From positions 1-64,000 of the forward strand of contig NZ_CP106953.1 in NCBI RefSeq assembly GCF_030419005.1: a DNA stretch of 64,000 nt. The letters run 5' to 3'. A program made the position numbers and the translations under genes. Positions within the stretch are counted from its first letter, which is position 1. Each line of letters starts with the position of its first letter. Source of the stretch: Eleftheria terrae. GTDB lineage: Bacteria > Pseudomonadota > Gammaproteobacteria > Burkholderiales > Burkholderiaceae_C. The notes beneath the pieces are model-generated. The model made no database searches. It was not told where the DNA came from and was given only the letters and a program-made list of their open reading frames with translations. This document shows positions 51,025 through 59,135 of this stretch, one piece after another.

Positions 51025-51720
51025 AGAGGCGCGAACACGACGGTGAGCGGTCCGGCCCCATACTGCAGCTCTGCGATCAAGGCCAGCTCGTGCTCGATCA
51101 GCTCAGTGACGTTCTGCGGAATGCCCCGGGGTAGCGCCGCCCCGCGCCCTCATAGGTGAGCCGCCGCAGGTAGCCGGCCGGCGTCTCGCCTTTTGGCACG
51201 AGCTCCCGCGGGTGCTCGTACTTCAGCTCGTCGAGGGAGAGGGTGCAGCGGCGGGAGATTTGGAGCGTTTCGTCCAGCAGCTCCCTCGGATAAATCTGCG
51301 CCAGTCGCAGGCGCGAACGCAGTGCCGCTCGGCGTTGGGCTGCAGTTCGTAGCCGCAGTCGACCAGCGGCTTGCCGACCCGAATGGCGGTCAGCACGTCC
51401 TGCAGCGGCTTGCGTGAGCGCACGTGCATGTGGATATCGCCGGCCGCCACCATCCGTAGTCCGGTCCTGGGGGACACCTCACGGGCGGTGGCGAGCCAGG
51501 CCGCATCATCGAGCCCGTGCAGCAGCTCGATCGCCAGCCACGAGCGCTGCTCAAAATGATGGGCCACCCATTGCGCCTGCGCGAGCCCCGTATCGATTGA
51601 GGCACTTCGGCTCGGCACGTACAGCATCAGGCAATCGGCCAAGGCATCCGCCCGCCGATCGTTCAGGTGGGGCCGCTGGTACTCGCCCTTGGTGGCCTGC
51701 CCGGTGCTGGCCTAGCCGAG
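51025..51720 (-). pseudogene. dnaE2 (error-prone DNA polymerase) internal fragment
   Basis: Reads SWLAIELLHGLDDAAWLATA, GLRMVAAGDIHMHVRSRKPL, LTAIRVGKPLVDCGYELQPN, then in a shifted frame ISRRCTLSLDELKYEHPREL and PAGYLRRLTYEGAGRRY. This corresponds to a stretch in the N-terminal PHP/polymerase part of DnaE2, the translesion polymerase of the ImuA-ImuB-DnaE2 system. Both ends are missing and there is at least one frameshift. Confidence 0.75.
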
Positions 51721-51780
51721 GGGTAGCAGCAAAGTCAGCAGTGGAACGCAGTAGCGCAGTGACATGACACGCCCTCCGGC

Positions 51781-52056
51781 ACACGGTAGACGTTGACCAG
51801 CTTATCGGGACGCGCGCGGTGCGGCAACGTGCAGTGCCGCGGACTGGCTCCGTTGGCGCAGCATCACCGCGACGGTGGGCTGCGACACAGCGCTGGCGCG
51901 CGTGGTTGCGGTCTTCGGTGCAGCGCGCCTCATCATGCCTCTGCCTGTTCACCAACCGGCGTGGCGACCGCCTGAAGGTGCTGGTGCACGACGACATTGG
52001 TATCTGGCTGGCTGCTCGGCGGTTGAATCAAGGGGGCTTCGGCCCCCCCATGCCTT
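51781..52056 (+). pseudogene. IS66 TnpB fragment
   Basis: By switching frames one reads CDTALARVVAVFGAARLIM and LFTNRRGDRLKVLVHDDIGI, WLAARRLNQGGF, the core of IS66 TnpB. At least one frameshift is present. It begins about where the TnpB part of the collapsed IS66 at 8093 breaks off. Confidence 0.65.
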
Positions 52057-52354
52057 GACGCAGAACCCGGGGCGATTCAGGGGCGTTGCTTGTGGGCAGC
52101 GATGAATGACTCAGTTGCTGTGCGATGTGAGCAGGGGCCGCGCGAGGCGGGCGGCGCCTTCAAGCGTCTGCATTCACTTGAGGACGCTTCTTACGCCGTT
52201 CTCTCTCAGCTAGCGTTGAGGCTAAAGCACTAGCTGAAGTTCTAATGTCCGCGGTCACTTTTGGTTGTCGACTTCGGCATTGATAAGCCATGAAGCCAAT
52301 TTTTCTTTTCTTGTTCAACCACTTAGCAGATCCCGCAGTTCGGGAGCACCGCAC
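52057..52354. other. intergenic stretch upstream of the sigma-54 promoter
   Basis: About 300 bp, richer in A+T than its surroundings. An RtcR enhancer site would be expected here if the rtcB operon is controlled as in E. coli, but I cannot point to a convincing palindrome. No gene is supported on either strand. Confidence 0.4.
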
Positions 52355-52369
52355 TGGCACGCGTGTTGC
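52355..52369 (+). promoter_or_regulatory. sigma-54 promoter of the rtcB operon
   Basis: TGGCAC (52355-52360), a 5-bp spacer GCGTG and TTGC (52366-52369) match the -24/-12 consensus exactly, with the conserved GG and GC 10 bp apart. Transcription should begin near 52381, about 300 bp upstream of the rtcB ATG. In enterobacteria rtcB operons are sigma-54 dependent and activated by RtcR; no rtcR gene lies in this window. Confidence 0.8.
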
Positions 52370-52559
52370 GTGAGAAGGGAACATGAACGAGACGTTGAAC
52401 GCCAAGGACAGCTGAGCATCACTTTCAGTTTCGGGCGCGCTGGCACAGAAGGGAGCGCCACTGCCAAAAATGATTGACATGCCGGCAGCCTGGGTAACAC
52501 CAGGTGCAGCAGGCAAGTTAGTCGGCGAGCACGATTGAGGATGCAGGTGCTGGCTCCGA

Positions 52560-52663
52560 TGACGGGTCTGTCACTGGCGCGCGTTTCCAATCGCCGACGA
52601 TGCCATTGGCTAAAAGCCGTGGTTGCTGCATTGATGCGGGTTCGAATCCCGTCGCGTCCACCA
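52560..52663 (+). ncRNA. tRNA-like RNA in the rtcB leader
   Basis: The 3' part is a T-arm and acceptor end: GCGGG-TTCGAAT-CCCGT (52636-52652), then CGCGTCC, a discriminator A and CCA ending at 52663. Upstream, CCATTGGC-TAAAA-GCCGTGG can form a bulged hairpin where an anticodon arm would be. The 5' acceptor strand GGACGCG is not present; TGACGGG at 52560 pairs only partly, and the length of about 104 does not fit a normal tRNA. tRNA-like RNAs (YrlA, slipped-tRNA-like RNAs) are known beside rtcB operons, so this is probably such an RNA. The 5' end is uncertain. Confidence 0.6.
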
Positions 52664-52684
52664 ATTGATCACCAAGAGAAATCC

Positions 52685-53902
52685 ATGAACTACAGCATCG
52701 AACAGCCCGAAGGCGGCGTGCCGATCAAGATGTGGACGCAGGGCGTCCCAGTGGAGCCGGAAGCCAAGCAACAGCTCGCCAACGCAGCCAAGCTGCCCAT
52801 CGTCTTCAAGCACATCGCGGCGATGCCGGACGTGCACCTGGGTATCGGTGCGACCGTCGGCTCGGTGATCCCGACGCTGAAGGCCATCATCCCGGCCGCG
52901 GTGGGCGTGGACATCGGCTGCGGCATGATGGCCGCCAAGACCACGCTTCGCGCTGAAGACCTGCCAGACAACCTTGGCCCGCTGCGCTCGGCCATCGAGA
53001 AGGCGGTGCCGCACGGCTCGGCCCCCAAGCACCGCGGCCGCGACCCGGGCAGCTGGGAGAACCCGCCCGAGACGGTGGACCAAGTCTGGGCCACGCTGGC
53101 TGACGAGTTCGACACGCTGTGCGAGCTGCATCCGCGTCTGAAGAACACGAACAACCGCAAGCACCTGGGAACGCTTGGCACGGGCAATCACTTCATCGAG
53201 GTCTGCCTCGACGAAGCGGGCTTCGTCTGGTTCATGCTGCACTCCGGCTCGCGTGGTGTGGGCAACGCCATCGGCACGCACTTCATCGAGCTGGCCAGGA
53301 AGGACGCGGAGCGCCACCAACGCAATCTCCCCGACAAAGACCTGGCCTATTTTGAGGAAGGCGCGCAGTACTTCGGCGACTACGTTCGTGGCGTGTCGTG
53401 GGCGCAGAAATTTGCGATGAAGAATCGCGAGGTGATGATGGCCAACCTGATCGCCACCGTGCGCTCTGTCATCGCTCAGCCCTTCAAGGCGCATGTCGAG
53501 GCAGTGAACTGCCACCACAACTACGTGCAGCAAGAGCGCCACTTCGGCCAGGACGTGTTCGTGACCCGCAAGGGCGCCGTGAGCGCCAAGCGCGGCGAGA
53601 TGGGCATTATCCCGGGCAGCATGGGTGCACGCAGCTACATCGTCCGCGGCCTGGGCAACCCGGAAAGCTTCGAGAGCTGCAGTCACGGCGCAGGCCGCGT
53701 GATGAGCCGCACCAAGGCCAAGAAGATGTTCACCGTAGAGGACCATGCGAAGGCCACCGAGGGTGTCGAGTGCCGCAAGGACGCCGACGTGATCGACGAG
53801 ATTCCGATGGCCTATAAGGACATCGATGCCGTCATGGCCGCACAGGGCGACCTGGTGGAGGTCGTGCACACATTGAAGCAGGTGGTGTGCGTGAAGGGAT
53901 AG
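52685..53902 (+). CDS. rtcB: RtcB, RNA-splicing ligase
   Basis: 405 residues from the ATG at 52685, 21 bp after the CCA end of the tRNA-like RNA. All family marks are present: GVDIGCGM (metal Asp/Cys), LGTLGTGNHFIEV, MLHSGSRGVGN, the NCHHNYV histidines, TRKGAVSA, IPGSMGARSYIVRG and the SCSHGAGR histidine that takes GMP. The enzyme ligates RNA 2',3'-cyclic phosphate or 3'-phosphate ends to 5'-OH ends using GTP and Mn2+. It is the first protein gene of a sigma-54 operon and is much closer to the canonical enzyme than the copy at 13736. Confidence 0.95.
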   Translation: MNYSIEQPEGGVPIKMWTQGVPVEPEAKQQLANAAKLPIVFKHIAAMPDVHLGIGATVGSVIPTLKAIIPAAVGVDIGCGMMAAKTTLRAEDLPDNLGPLRSAIEKAVPHGSAPKHRGRDPGSWENPPETVDQVWATLADEFDTLCELHPRLKNTNNRKHLGTLGTGNHFIEVCLDEAGFVWFMLHSGSRGVGNAIGTHFIELARKDAERHQRNLPDKDLAYFEEGAQYFGDYVRGVSWAQKFAMKNREVMMANLIATVRSVIAQPFKAHVEAVNCHHNYVQQERHFGQDVFVTRKGAVSAKRGEMGIIPGSMGARSYIVRGLGNPESFESCSHGAGRVMSRTKAKKMFTVEDHAKATEGVECRKDADVIDEIPMAYKDIDAVMAAQGDLVEVVHTLKQVVCVKG

Positions 53903-54125
53903 ATGGGTGAGGGCTTTGTGCCCTCAATGGCCCATCCGAACGAAGCTTCAAAGAGCAGGCGCAGTCAGGGGTACAGCGACGCTGGCCACTTTCAGCACTG
54001 AACTTCTGTCGAAGACTGCTCTGCAGCGATCGGAATCAACGGCGCGACCAACGTGCGGTCGTGCACGAACTAGAACGCCAAGGGATCCGGAACTTGGCCC
54101 ACACTCGACCAATCAAGGAGGGGAA

Positions 54126-55703
54126 ATGCAACACAACCACGATGACGGCGAATACCGTGAATTCCTGGCCCGCGTTCAGACACGATTTCTGCAACGCATC
54201 CAAGACGGTGCGCGGCCCGTTTTCCTGACCGATGCTGAAAACCTGTGGGCTCAGTATTTAGACAGCTTCACCGACCCGGTGCGTCGGCAATATAAGAACT
54301 GCTCGGCGTGCCGCAAGTTCATCGAACGCTTCGGCAGTCTAGCCATCGTTGAGGAAGATGGCTCCATCCACTCGGCCATCTGGCATGAGGAGGACGCACT
54401 AGACGAGTACACGCAAGCTGTAGCGGCTCTGGGTAAGGCCGTGCGCCGCGCCAAGATCACAAGCCCGTTCCTGAGCCGTGAAGCCGTGTGGGGGTCATCC
54501 GAGGCCGGAGGTTGGCTGCACTTTGCCGTAACGCCGCCTGCGGCCATGCGCTACAGCGGCGCCATCCTGACACCCGTGCAGGCCATGGCCGAGAAGCGGG
54601 AGGACTTCAAGACGGTCATGCACGCGCTGACCGAGTTCACGCAGCCCATGCTCGAGACGGCCGTGGCGCTGCTGAAGTCAGACCACCTCTACAGCAGCGA
54701 GCGCGTGCTGGGTCAGGCGGAGTGGCTCCACAAGTTGCACGTTGCTTATGCGGCGGCGAGCGGTCATGGAAAGGCCGCGGTTGTGTGGGCCGCGACTGCC
54801 AAGGCCCCGGCGGGTTTCTGCCACCCGCGCAGTTCCATGATCGGCACGCTACTGGAAGACATTGCCGCCGGCTTGGAGTTCAACGACATTGCCAAGCGCT
54901 TCGCCGACAAGATGCACCCGCTGCGCTACCAGCGCCCGCAGGCGCTCCCGAGCGCCGGCAACATCGCGCAAGCCGAGAAGCTGTTCGCTCAGCTGGGCCT
55001 CGCGCCGGCCTTGGAACGTCGTATTGCCCGCCTCGACGAGATTCCCCTCGTCTGGGCGCCGAAAGCCGAGGAGCAGCCCTCGCGCGCCAGCAGCGGCCTT
55101 TTTTCGCACTTAACACCGAAGAAGGTCGCACAGGCGCCCACCGTGGACATCCCCGCCATCACTATGACGCTGGAGAAGTTCCTGCGGGAGGTGGCAACGA
55201 CGGCTGACACCATGGAGATCGACCTGGGCGGCGGCAATCACGGCTTCATCGCCCTGACGACGGCCGTGAATCTCGATGCCCCTACGCTGTTCCAGTGGGA
55301 TCACCCGTTCTCTTGGTACGTTTGGCACGGCGGCGCGCCGGTCAGCCAGTACGGGCTGGCACCTGGATGGCTGAAGGTTGCTGGCATGACCCGTCTGCCA
55401 GCTCGGTGGAACGACGACGGCCAACGATTCAAGCATCACGGAGACGGAATCATCATGCTTCTCGCAGGCGCTCGAGAGACGCGGCAGGCCGGCGCGGCGT
55501 TGTTCCCTTCATTGCTGCGCTCGGAGCTCCACGGGGTGCGGTCGACCATCGAGGCGCACTCCAGGAGCGCGCAAATGCATAACCTCGCGGAGGGCAGCGC
55601 CATCGGCTACGACCTGCGGGAGGGCAGTGGCTCTTATCCGGCAACAGTACGTGTCAGCACGGCAGGTCGCGTGCAAACCTACAAGATCGATCGGTGGGAC
55701 TGA
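54126..55703 (+). CDS. uncharacterised protein linked to rtcB
   Basis: 525 residues from the ATG at 54126 with AAGGAGGGG upstream; 223 bp after rtcB on the same strand. I do not recognise the family. Residues 55-70 contain YKNCSACRKFIERFG (Cys59, Cys62), a possible zinc or redox pair followed by a beta strand LAIVEEDGSIHSAIW. The middle (150-330) is helical, and the C-terminus has a GGGNHGFIALTTAVN and FSWYVWHGGAPVSQYG region. No signal peptide or membrane segment. Its place suggests a partner in RNA repair or sensing of RNA ends. It is not the Ro/TROVE protein found at other rtcB loci. Confidence 0.8.
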   Translation: MQHNHDDGEYREFLARVQTRFLQRIQDGARPVFLTDAENLWAQYLDSFTDPVRRQYKNCSACRKFIERFGSLAIVEEDGSIHSAIWHEEDALDEYTQAVAALGKAVRRAKITSPFLSREAVWGSSEAGGWLHFAVTPPAAMRYSGAILTPVQAMAEKREDFKTVMHALTEFTQPMLETAVALLKSDHLYSSERVLGQAEWLHKLHVAYAAASGHGKAAVVWAATAKAPAGFCHPRSSMIGTLLEDIAAGLEFNDIAKRFADKMHPLRYQRPQALPSAGNIAQAEKLFAQLGLAPALERRIARLDEIPLVWAPKAEEQPSRASSGLFSHLTPKKVAQAPTVDIPAITMTLEKFLREVATTADTMEIDLGGGNHGFIALTTAVNLDAPTLFQWDHPFSWYVWHGGAPVSQYGLAPGWLKVAGMTRLPARWNDDGQRFKHHGDGIIMLLAGARETRQAGAALFPSLLRSELHGVRSTIEAHSRSAQMHNLAEGSAIGYDLREGSGSYPATVRVSTAGRVQTYKIDRWD

Positions 55704-55726
55704 TCGCGTGATACAGAGCACGGTGT

Positions 55727-56395
55727 GTGGGATTCGCAGACATCGTTTCACTAGGATGTGCGCATGGATGCTGACGTTCGACAGCGGCTGCGATGGATCG
55801 ACATGTACCTCGAATGCGGGGATGCGGGCTATGTATGTCGACGCTGTGGCATCTCCCGACCAACGCTGCGGAAGTGGTACAGACGGTACGAGAGTGAAGG
55901 CCTGGACGGTTTGAAATTGCGTAGCCGGCGACCGCGTTCGAGCCCCGTCAAGGAAGCTCACCGAGAGTCATCGAGAACGGCTTGCGGACGAGTTCATCAA
56001 GTTCCGTCCAATCCCTCCTCGTTCACCTCACCTCAACGGAAAGGTCGAGCGCTCGCAGTTGACCGATCTGGTGGAGTTCTGCAGCCGCCGTGCCCCCAAG
56101 GATCCACGCATTGCCCAGCTGATCGAAGAATGGCAATTCGAGTACACCTGGCGCCGTTCGCATGGGAGTCTGAAGGGCCGAACACCGGCTGAACGGGTTG
56201 GCGAACTGGCAGCACAGACGCCCCTACATGAAGAGGTCGCTGCTCTATACGACTGCTCCAAGGAACGCCTTCGCTACAGCGCTTGGAAGACCGACCAGAT
56301 CGTTGCCGGCTTGCCCTCTGCCCGCTCAAAGCGGAGCGACCAAGCAGGGGGTGGCGTCAAGCCAAAAAAGTGAAACGATGTCTGCGAATCCCGCA
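55727..56395 (+). mobile_element. IS481-type element with internal deletion (669 bp)
   Basis: Inverted repeats of about 26 bp sit at both ends (core GGGATTCGCAGACATC). The N-terminal HTH of the transposase is intact (RQRLRWIDMYLECGDAG, RRCGISRPTLRKWYRRY). The sequence then jumps at about 55948 to the last part of the DDE domain (ERLADEFIKFRPIPPRSP, HLNGKVERSQLTDLVEF) in another frame. The central catalytic region is gone but the ends remain, so it could still be moved by a related transposase. Confidence 0.75.
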
Positions 56396-56844
56396 GGCGC
56401 TTCGTTCCGATTCCGTCTGCCAGTGGATTGCCTGCACAGCTCCCTCGGTAGGGACTGAACGAATGGCAGCGCCCGCGCAAGGTCGCCGCGAGCCGGCAGC
56501 ATGCCGCCACGGCCGCTCCAAAGCAGGCGGTTTCGGTCTCCTGGTCATGGTGGACGTGCAGGCGCGACAAGGCTCACCCGAGCGCTACTGCGTTTGACCT
56601 GCGCGCAAGCGGCCACCGCGCCCAGGCGACGCAATTGCGCCTCTGAAGTGATGCCGGCCGGACACAACGCCTGATGGGAGGATGGGCCAAGGTCGGGAAA
56701 TTGCTCGAGTGGGCTCGTGCGAGGCAAGGCAATATGCGGCTCTGGCCGCCCTCACGCTTTGAGCGGACGCTTGCGGACCTCTCGGTCGTTGACGGTAACA
56801 TTCGCCTTTCGGTCGACGTCACGACCTCCGAGGAGACACGGAAG
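56396..56844. other. intergenic stretch, no gene seen
   Basis: 449 bp between the deleted IS481-type element and the beta-helix lipoprotein gene. Several frames are open but none is convincing. A GGAG lies 10 bp before the lipoprotein ATG at 56845. Confidence 0.45.
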
Positions 56845-58398
56845 ATGCCTGCAAGAAAGATCGCAGTGATGCTGTGGGCCCTGATGCTCGCTGGATGCGG
56901 AGGTTCGGGGTCGTCCGACGCCGGAGGAGACGGCGGGGAGAGTGCAGCAACGCCCCCGGAGGCTCCGGCCCCAGGGTCACCCCAGGCCGGCTACTCACCC
57001 CCCACCCAGTATGCCGACGACTATTGCACCACCGGCAACTACCCGGGGCAATGGACCTGGGACCCGGCGCTCGTGCGGAAGCAGGATGCGCCTGCGACTT
57101 CCGGTACCCCGCGCATCGAGCAGGTGCGCAACGGCGTCGTGATCGCCACCTACACCTCGCTGGGTGGCGACAAGGGATACTCCAAGCCCAACAGTGCCGA
57201 CGGCGGGGACACCTCGGTCGGCCCGTTCCGGCGCCAGCCCTACCTGCAGTGGAGAAGCGGCGACCTTTTCAAGGTCTATCCCGCCGTCTACAGCGGCCGC
57301 GACATGCAGATCTACTTGGGCCCCAACGCGGTGAACGCCTCTGACTATTCGGCGGGCATCTTCAGCGTGCCGGAGAACATCACGATCCAGGGCGTTTCCG
57401 TCAACGGCGTGCGGCCCGTCATCGTCAATCCTCCTACGGGCGCCTCCAACTCCACCTATGGCCAGTCACTGGTCTACATCGAAGGCCGTTTCAACGCCAG
57501 CGGTGTATTGGTGAAACCCGCCACCAACATCACCATCGAGAACATCGACATCGTCGATGCGGCCGGCGGCGGCAACATCGGGAAGGCGGGCATCTACGTC
57601 AACGGCGCCAAGGACCTGACCCTGCGCCGGGTGCGCATCGCCGGCTTCAAGCGGCACTCGGCCAACGGGATCTTCGCCACCGGCAACAACACCGGGACCT
57701 TGCTGCTGGAGAATGTCGAACTCGATGGCAACGGCGGCGCGAGCGGGCCTGAGCACAACGCCTACATCAACGCCAGCAAGACGGACCCGGGCTTCACATT
57801 CCTGGTGCGAAACTCCTGGAGCCACGACGCCTATTACGGCCACGCATTGAAGTCACGCGCCCAGCGCACGGTGGTGGAGGGCAGCTATCTCAGTGGCCAA
57901 CGTGCGGCGGCGGGAACGCAAGCAGAAACCTATCTGCTGGACGTGCCGGACGGTGGCATCCTCGAAGCGCGCAACAACATCTTCGTCAAGAACCGCTCCG
58001 GCAACCAGTCGAATGGCGCGTCGCTCACCTTCGGGGTGGAATCCGCTTCCAGCACCCGGGCCTGGGGCCTGACCGTTGAACACAACACCTTTGTCGCCTT
58101 CTCTCGCTACTACGACGACGCCGGCCACGAGTTGTTCCCGCTGTTCATCGGCAGCCGGGCGCTGGGGGACAAGCGCATCGATGCGAACGTGTACGTCGGC
58201 TACTGTCCGTCCAGCAATGCAACGAGGAACGAGAGAGGAACCAACGCGGCCATCCTCGGGTTCAACGACATCGATTTGTCGTTCAGGCCGCGAGCGCCGC
58301 AGCTCACGGGCAACGGCAACATCGTCGGCAAACCGTCGTACGAGCACGTGGCCAACGGGGCGCAGCGCCGGACCCATGCCTTGGGGGCGAGGGACTGA
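56845..58398 (+). CDS. exported right-handed beta-helix lipoprotein
   Basis: 517 residues. A lipoprotein signal (LWALMLAGC, Cys18) and a Ser/Gly/Pro linker come first. Residues about 130-480 show parallel beta-helix turns rich in N, G and V (NITIQGVSVNGVRPVIV, NITIENIDIVDAAGGGNIGK, DLTLRRVRIAGFK, LLLENVELDGNGG). The fold is that of polysaccharide lyases and related surface proteins, but I see no catalytic residues to name a substrate. The reading frame ends LGARD, while the next frame continues with TFGNIGPAATDERKPIPG, which looks like the natural tail. A frameshift or sequence error near 58390 is likely. Confidence 0.82.
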   Translation: MPARKIAVMLWALMLAGCGGSGSSDAGGDGGESAATPPEAPAPGSPQAGYSPPTQYADDYCTTGNYPGQWTWDPALVRKQDAPATSGTPRIEQVRNGVVIATYTSLGGDKGYSKPNSADGGDTSVGPFRRQPYLQWRSGDLFKVYPAVYSGRDMQIYLGPNAVNASDYSAGIFSVPENITIQGVSVNGVRPVIVNPPTGASNSTYGQSLVYIEGRFNASGVLVKPATNITIENIDIVDAAGGGNIGKAGIYVNGAKDLTLRRVRIAGFKRHSANGIFATGNNTGTLLLENVELDGNGGASGPEHNAYINASKTDPGFTFLVRNSWSHDAYYGHALKSRAQRTVVEGSYLSGQRAAAGTQAETYLLDVPDGGILEARNNIFVKNRSGNQSNGASLTFGVESASSTRAWGLTVEHNTFVAFSRYYDDAGHELFPLFIGSRALGDKRIDANVYVGYCPSSNATRNERGTNAAILGFNDIDLSFRPRAPQLTGNGNIVGKPSYEHVANGAQRRTHALGARD

Positions 58399-58526
58399 CC
58401 TTTGGCAACATCGGCCCCGCTGCCACCGACGAGCGAAAGCCGATCCCGGGCACTTACGAGCTGAGCGCCAGGTGGCTGGCGAGGCAGCGACTCATTGATT
58501 GCGGCTGGCCGTTGCTTCCTGCCCGG

Positions 58527-58840
58527 CTATCCAACGGCCGCCCCGCAACGGGCCGTCCTCGGTCTGCAGGGTCTTGGCGCCAACGCCATTGCGATGGGTC
58601 CCTGGCGTCTTCTGGCTTCGTCGCCCCGGGGCGGGTAGCGCCGGCGACGGGACGGCTCTGCGCCGAGCGCTCGCTCGATCAAGGCCTTCCTGAAGGCCAT
58701 CCAGACGGCCTGGACCGCCTCGGCGCTCATGGGGCCATTGACGAACTCATCATCATCAATAAGTTTCTTGAAGATCGCCTGCAACTCCGCCGGCAGCTCC
58801 TTCTTGCTTGGTATACATGCTCCTGGTCGCCATGCTAAGC
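58527..58840 (-). pseudogene. IS256-family transposase N-terminal fragment
   Basis: On the minus strand a start MATRSMYTK is followed, after a frameshift, by KELPAELQAIFKKLIDDDEF, VNGPMSAEAVQAVWMAFRKA and LIERALGAE, the N-terminal region of an IS256-type transposase. The DDE core is missing. A likely terminal inverted repeat (complement of ACGGAATTGCTGACAGGCCC, about 58849-58868) follows. The fragment lies just upstream of the PIP box of the effector island. Confidence 0.7.
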
Positions 58841-59003
58841 CTCACACACGGAATTGCTGACAGGCCCCGTGCCACTACATCTGTCACGGCTGTTCCTGAC
58901 GGCACGCCTTGAGTTGCTTTGCCAGTGGCTTCGGGTGTCGCCGCTTTCTGGTTGGGGCGGTGCGCCGCCGGTAGCCGCGCTCGCGGCGAAACACTCGCCT
59001 CGC

Positions 59004-59065
59004 TTCGGCTTTTCGCGGATTGCTTCGTCTTCGAGCCGACACGCTGCAGAACCCGTCCGCACACT
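59004..59065 (+). promoter_or_regulatory. PIP box (HrpX/HrpB-type) promoter with matched -10
   Basis: TTCGG (59004-59008) and TTCGT (59024-59028) are separated by exactly 15 bp. After 31 bp comes CACACT (59060-59065), matching YANNNT. The spacing is the same as in the box at 9039. The candidate effector ATG follows 70 bp later at 59136. Confidence 0.75.
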
Positions 59066-59135
59066 CGTTCGATGCGATCGCAGCGGGGCTGTGGAGGGGC
59101 TCCACGCGCTGCATGTCGCAGAATGGAGCTTCCGT

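Noticed and set aside
52160..52516. Minus-strand frame covering the sigma-54 promoter region, considered as an RtcR remnant
   Set aside because: No AAA+ or HTH motif can be read, and it runs antisense through the promoter.
52560..52663. Normal tRNA gene
   Set aside because: The T-arm and CCA are present, but the 5' acceptor strand does not match, no proper D-arm is seen and the length is wrong.
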